A stretch of DNA of 9,099 nt from Pseudomonadota bacterium. GTDB taxonomy: Bacteria > Pseudomonadota > Alphaproteobacteria > Rhizobiales > Devosiaceae. Both the position numbers and the translations under genes were made by a program. The stretch lies in NCBI GenBank assembly GCA_023427545.1, contig JAEZBF010000118.1, positions 1-9,099 of the forward strand, written 5' to 3'. Position 1 is the stretch's first letter. Each line of letters begins with the position of its first letter. Of this stretch, positions 6,522-9,099 are shown in pieces. The notes below the pieces were generated by a model. That model saw nothing but the letters and a program-made list of their open reading frames with translations, was not told the origin of the DNA and ran no database searches.

Positions 6522-6537
6522 TTAACGGCTTCTTTAC
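6522..6537 (+). promoter_or_regulatory. CtrA-like binding site
   Basis: TTAA, seven bases, then TTTAC, against the alphaproteobacterial CtrA consensus TTAA-N7-TTAAC: spacing exact, one mismatch. It lies about 77-92 bases before the start of the coiled-coil gene, in a GC-rich setting where TTAA is uncommon. CtrA is the cell-cycle master regulator in this class and is known to act on polarity genes; regulation here is inferred. Confidence 0.4.
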
Positions 6538-6613
6538 CATGTTTCCCAAGAGTGGACGAAAGCCGCAACTCCTGCCCAAATGACCCGCGGCAGATTCGGT
6601 GCTTGGAACCTCT

Positions 6614-9099
6614 ATGGCCCGCGCTAACGCACAACCCTTGCAGACGCCCTCGGGCCCATCACCGGATCCCCATGAGTGGCAGGCGCTGCGGGGCGAGCTG
6701 ATCTCCCTGCTCGAGCAAGTCGAAGGCCGCTACGTCCGCTCCCCCAAGGAGGAGCCCAGCATCTCCGGCGTCGCAGGGATTGCCGAACGTATGCGTGATC
6801 TGCGCGAGCAGGTGACGGGCGGCGCCGAGACCGACAGCCGCCGACAGGAGGCGTTGCGCTCCGTTAAGCGTGCGGTCGACCGCTTCAGCGAGCGCGAGGA
6901 GCCTGAGGCGGCCGGCCCCGCTGTGCCGTCCCCCAACGCGCTTCAGGCGGCGATCAGCGAAATCCGCGCGCGCCAGCAGGCGCAGGAGGCGCATTCCATG
7001 TCACAGCCTTCATTCGCCCGCGTGGCCTTCAACGACGACCGCCCGGAGGGCATGCCCCGGTTCGAGGAACTCGCCCGCTCGGTCAGCGGGATTTCGAGCA
7101 GGCTCGAGCGGCTCGAAGTGGAGCTAAAGGCGCAGCGCCACGACCAGGCTTCGATCCGCGACATTGCCGAGCAGGTGAGCCAGGTCAGTCATGTCGTCGA
7201 ACTGCTCGCCGGAGCGGTGGGCGAAACCGGGCACGTCAAGCGGCTCGAAGGTCAGATCGCCAGCCTCGCCAAGCTGATCACCGAAGGCCGGCAGGTCGAC
7301 ATGGGTGCGCTCAACAAGCGCATCGACGATGTCTCGACGACCGTAGAGCGCCTGGCCGATCTCCAGATCCAGCATGTCAGCCGCGAGAAGGACATGCCCG
7401 ATCTCGTCAAGCGTCTCGACGACGTGAGCTCGACGGTCGAGCGGCTGGCAGAGCTGCAGGTGCAGCACGTCGCCCGCGAGAAGGACATGCCCTCGATCGG
7501 CGCCAAGCTTGGCGAGGTGTCCGAGACGATCAACGTGCTTGCGGAGCGGCAGGGCGCGTTGGCCGAGGGGCAGGCGGAAAGCCTCGCGCGGGAAAAGCAG
7601 ATCCCGATCCTGGGCCAGCAGATTGGCGCGGTGTCGGCATCGGTCGAGCGGCTGGTCGATCTGCAGACCATGCACGTCCGCTCGATTAAGGACGTGCCGG
7701 CACAGCAGGAGGCGCTGCGCGCCGGGCTGCTGGCGATCGAGAAAGGTGTCCGCAACGTCTACGACCGCATCGATGTGGTCGAGCGCAATTATGCACTAAC
7801 GCCGGAGGACTTCGAGAACCTCACGGCGGAGATGGCGCGCTTCACCCAAGCGCTGCAGGCTTCGCAGCCGCCCCAGAGCCTGCTCGAGCTGGTCGACGTG
7901 CTCAACAGCCGGATGACCGACATCGAGAGCCACGACGCTGACGTCACTGGCCTCAAGGACGAGATCGGTGCGCTTCGTGACACGGTGATCGAGGCGATCG
8001 CGCCCCGTATGGCTGCGATCGAGACGCGCCTGGAGGCACTCGACGAGCGTGGCGCGGCACTTGCCGAGGTGGTGCCGCAGATTGCGGCGATGCAGACACA
8101 ACTCGAGGAGTTCAACGAACGCGGTGCCGCGATCGAGGACGTGGTCCCGAGGATGGCGGCGATCCAGAGCCAGCTGGAGGAGTTCAACGGCCGCGGCGCA
8201 CTGCTCGATGATGTCGTGCCGACGATGGCGGCTATTCAAAGCCAGCTCGAGACCTTCAACGAGCGGGGCACGGCGATCAACGATGTGGTGCCGCGCATGG
8301 ATGCGCTGCAGGCACAGCTCGAAACCTTCAACCAGAAGGGCACCGTTATCGAGGACGTGGTTCCCCGCATGGCGGCGATCCAGTTTCAGCTCGAAACGCT
8401 CAACGAGCGTGTTGCCGACCGGCCGCCCGAGCCCTCCGTTGGTCACATCGAAGCGCAGGTCCGCCAGCTCGTCGCGCGCATGGACCAGACCGGAGAGCAG
8501 CTCAGCGGGCTCGCCCGGCTCTACTCCGAGGCCGAAGAGCGCGATCAGGGCCCGGACTACGAAGCACTCGCCGATCTCGTCGCCGCACGGACCTCGGAGG
8601 CGATGGCCCGCGCAGAGGTGCCCGCGGGCATCACAGCCGAAGACATGTCCGAGCTCGAGGCTCGGATGTCGCGGCTGATCAAGGCTGTCGCGATCGACGC
8701 GCCTTCAACGGACCTGTCCGACGTCACCGAAGGCATCCGCCGCGTCGACGATCGCCTGGCCCGGCTGGAGGAGGCACTCGCAAAGCTCGCCGAGGAAAGT
8801 GCCGCGCCGCCAGTGGCTTTCGATCTGCCGGCGGACGTTCCTGAGGATGTGCCCGCCGAGACTTCGGCCGATCCGGCCCCGCTGTCGTGGAAAGACAGCA
8901 TGCCGCTCAACCCGGCTGAAGACCGGCCGCTCACCGAGCAGCCGTTCGACCGGCCGATGCGGGTGATGCTCGAAACCAGGATCGGCACGTCGCGCAACGT
9001 CCACCCCGGGCTCGAGGACGAGCCCCTCGACCTGAGCGATCTGGCGCCGGTTGGACGCGAGATGTTCGGCGGCAGCGAGCGTCGCCCTGTGCTGAGCGA
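6614..9099 (+). CDS. Giant repeat-rich coiled-coil protein, PodJ-like polarity factor candidate, 3' end outside the window
   Basis: At least 828 codons with no stop before the right edge. The ATG at 6614 has GGA six bases upstream; a GTG at 6599 is also in frame, and a TGA at 6581 closes the frame. The visible part is almost all charged helix: a short N-terminal helical part (about 20-95), the segment ALQAAISEIRARQQAQE (109-125), which resembles a motif found in PodJ-like/SEL1-like proteins of Hyphomicrobiales, then coiled coil with two repeat arrays (residues 233-363 and 473-600), further helix to about 735, and a Pro/acid-rich linker. No signal peptide or transmembrane helix is seen yet. 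PodJ-type proteins usually have a cytoplasmic coiled coil, then a membrane helix and periplasmic SEL1 and peptidoglycan-binding domains, which would lie beyond the edge. It lacks the usual PodJ N-terminal motif with AREAAKDAARRAGM-like sequence, so the family call is tentative; another cytoskeletal or SMC-like coiled coil is possible. Confidence 0.75.
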   Translation, partial: MARANAQPLQTPSGPSPDPHEWQALRGELISLLEQVEGRYVRSPKEEPSISGVAGIAERMRDLREQVTGGAETDSRRQEALRSVKRAVDRFSEREEPEAAGPAVPSPNALQAAISEIRARQQAQEAHSMSQPSFARVAFNDDRPEGMPRFEELARSVSGISSRLERLEVELKAQRHDQASIRDIAEQVSQVSHVVELLAGAVGETGHVKRLEGQIASLAKLITEGRQVDMGALNKRIDDVSTTVERLADLQIQHVSREKDMPDLVKRLDDVSSTVERLAELQVQHVAREKDMPSIGAKLGEVSETINVLAERQGALAEGQAESLAREKQIPILGQQIGAVSASVERLVDLQTMHVRSIKDVPAQQEALRAGLLAIEKGVRNVYDRIDVVERNYALTPEDFENLTAEMARFTQALQASQPPQSLLELVDVLNSRMTDIESHDADVTGLKDEIGALRDTVIEAIAPRMAAIETRLEALDERGAALAEVVPQIAAMQTQLEEFNERGAAIEDVVPRMAAIQSQLEEFNGRGALLDDVVPTMAAIQSQLETFNERGTAINDVVPRMDALQAQLETFNQKGTVIEDVVPRMAAIQFQLETLNERVADRPPEPSVGHIEAQVRQLVARMDQTGEQLSGLARLYSEAEERDQGPDYEALADLVAARTSEAMARAEVPAGITAEDMSELEARMSRLIKAVAIDAPSTDLSDVTEGIRRVDDRLARLEEALAKLAEESAAPPVAFDLPADVPEDVPAETSADPAPLSWKDSMPLNPAEDRPLTEQPFDRPMRVMLETRIGTSRNVHPGLEDEPLDLSDLAPVGREMFGGSERRPVLS
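7310..7702 (+). repeat. Four tandem 31-residue coiled-coil repeats, the third with a 7-residue insertion
   Basis: Units begin at 7310, 7403, 7496 and 7610, coding residues 233-263, 264-294, 295-332 and 333-363. The core reads R-I/L-D-D-V-S-x-T-V-E-R-L-A-x-L-Q, then H-V-x-R-E-K-D-M-P. The first two units are nearly identical in protein. The third carries exactly seven extra residues in its middle, one heptad, which would keep coiled-coil phase. Each unit ends close to a proline. Confidence 0.75.
8030..8413 (+). repeat. Five tandem 24-residue (72-bp) repeats plus a partial sixth
   Basis: Units begin at 8030, 8102, 8174, 8246 and 8318, with a partial one at 8390-8413. The consensus is LExFNERG, six variable residues, then VVPRMAAIQxQ (residues 473-600). 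Units two and three are identical at 19 of 24 residues and 56 of 72 bases, with most base changes silent, so the repeats are old and kept by selection. A degenerate earlier copy (ending in IAPRMAAIETR) precedes them at about 7958-8029. Confidence 0.85.

Larger units (their letters stand above)
6391..6613. other. Divergent intergenic region between the response regulator and the coiled-coil gene
   Basis: 223 bases that must carry promoters in both directions. Seen: a CtrA-like site at 6522-6537, a GANTC adenine-methylation site (GATTC, 6593-6597) 16 bases before the ATG at 6614, a short CGGCC/GGCCG inverted repeat at 6412-6426 in the leader of the regulator gene, and the 14-mer AAATGACCCGCGGC (6578-6591) shared with the hemA upstream region. 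There is no convincing gene. GANTC sites occur many times in the window by chance, so that one carries little weight alone. Confidence 0.5.

Noticed and set aside
6391..6579. N-terminal extension of the response regulator to an ATG at 6579
   Set aside because: The 63 extra residues look like translated intergenic DNA, and the GTG at 6390 has a good ribosome binding site directly before the receiver fold.
6593..6597. GANTC methylation site as a GcrA/CcrM control element
   Set aside because: GANTC is common by chance in a window of this size, so one copy near a start is not evidence by itself.
8030..8413. CRISPR-like or non-coding tandem repeat
   Set aside because: The 72-base units have no unique spacers, stay in frame and differ mainly at silent positions, so they are protein repeats.
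7124..8446. Minus-strand open frames of 183 and 216 codons with repeated His/Arg-rich sequence
   Set aside because: They are antisense images of the coiled-coil repeats on the plus strand; their apparent repeats come from the same 72- and 93-base units.

Overview
The window looks like the chromosome of a GC-rich alphaproteobacterium. The evidence is a C4-pathway 5-aminolevulinate synthase whose catalytic residues fall at the same numbers as in the Rhodobacter enzyme, a FixJ-type regulator, a NahK-type hybrid histidine kinase, and the start of a giant coiled-coil protein resembling the PodJ-like polarity factors of Hyphomicrobiales (Rhizobiales). A Devosia-like member of that order is my best guess from protein flavour, but this is not proven. 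There are no RNA genes, insertion sequences, CRISPR arrays or signs of recent transfer.

Layout, left to right. (1) 1-1013, minus strand: most of a gene for a divergent wax-ester-synthase/DGAT-like acyltransferase, whose 3' end lies outside the window. (2) 1014-1326: a divergent intergenic region with a perfect 7-bp GC hairpin. (3) 1327-2604, plus: hemA. (4) 2605-2644: a bulged hairpin between convergent genes. (5) 2654-3289, minus: a FixJ-like regulator whose receiver has Asn where the phosphorylated Asp should be. (6) 3290-3508: an intergenic region carrying a run of hairpins. (7) 3509-3964, minus: mscL. (8) 4085-5716, plus: a PAS-HisKA-HATPase-REC hybrid kinase. (9) 5713-6390, minus: a NarL/LuxR-type response regulator, tail to tail with the kinase and sharing the bases CTAG for both stop codons. 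(10) 6391-6613: a divergent regulatory region with a near-perfect CtrA-type site. (11) 6614 to the right edge, plus: a very large repeat-rich coiled-coil protein, at least 828 codons and still open at the edge.

How the genes may work together. The hybrid kinase and the NarL-type regulator are a plausible signalling pair, although they are convergent and so not co-transcribed as an operon. hemA makes the first committed tetrapyrrole precursor. The FixJ-like protein beside it could be a phosphorylation-independent regulator, but nothing in the sequence ties it to hemA beyond proximity. MscL is a housekeeping osmotic safety valve. The coiled-coil protein probably belongs to polar organisation or cell-cycle biology, and the CtrA-like site in front of it fits that reading.

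The points most worth a second look are the degenerate receiver of the FixJ-like protein, the two different internal repeat arrays in the coiled-coil protein, the CtrA-like site, the altered acyltransferase motif, and the three adjacent hairpins after mscL.
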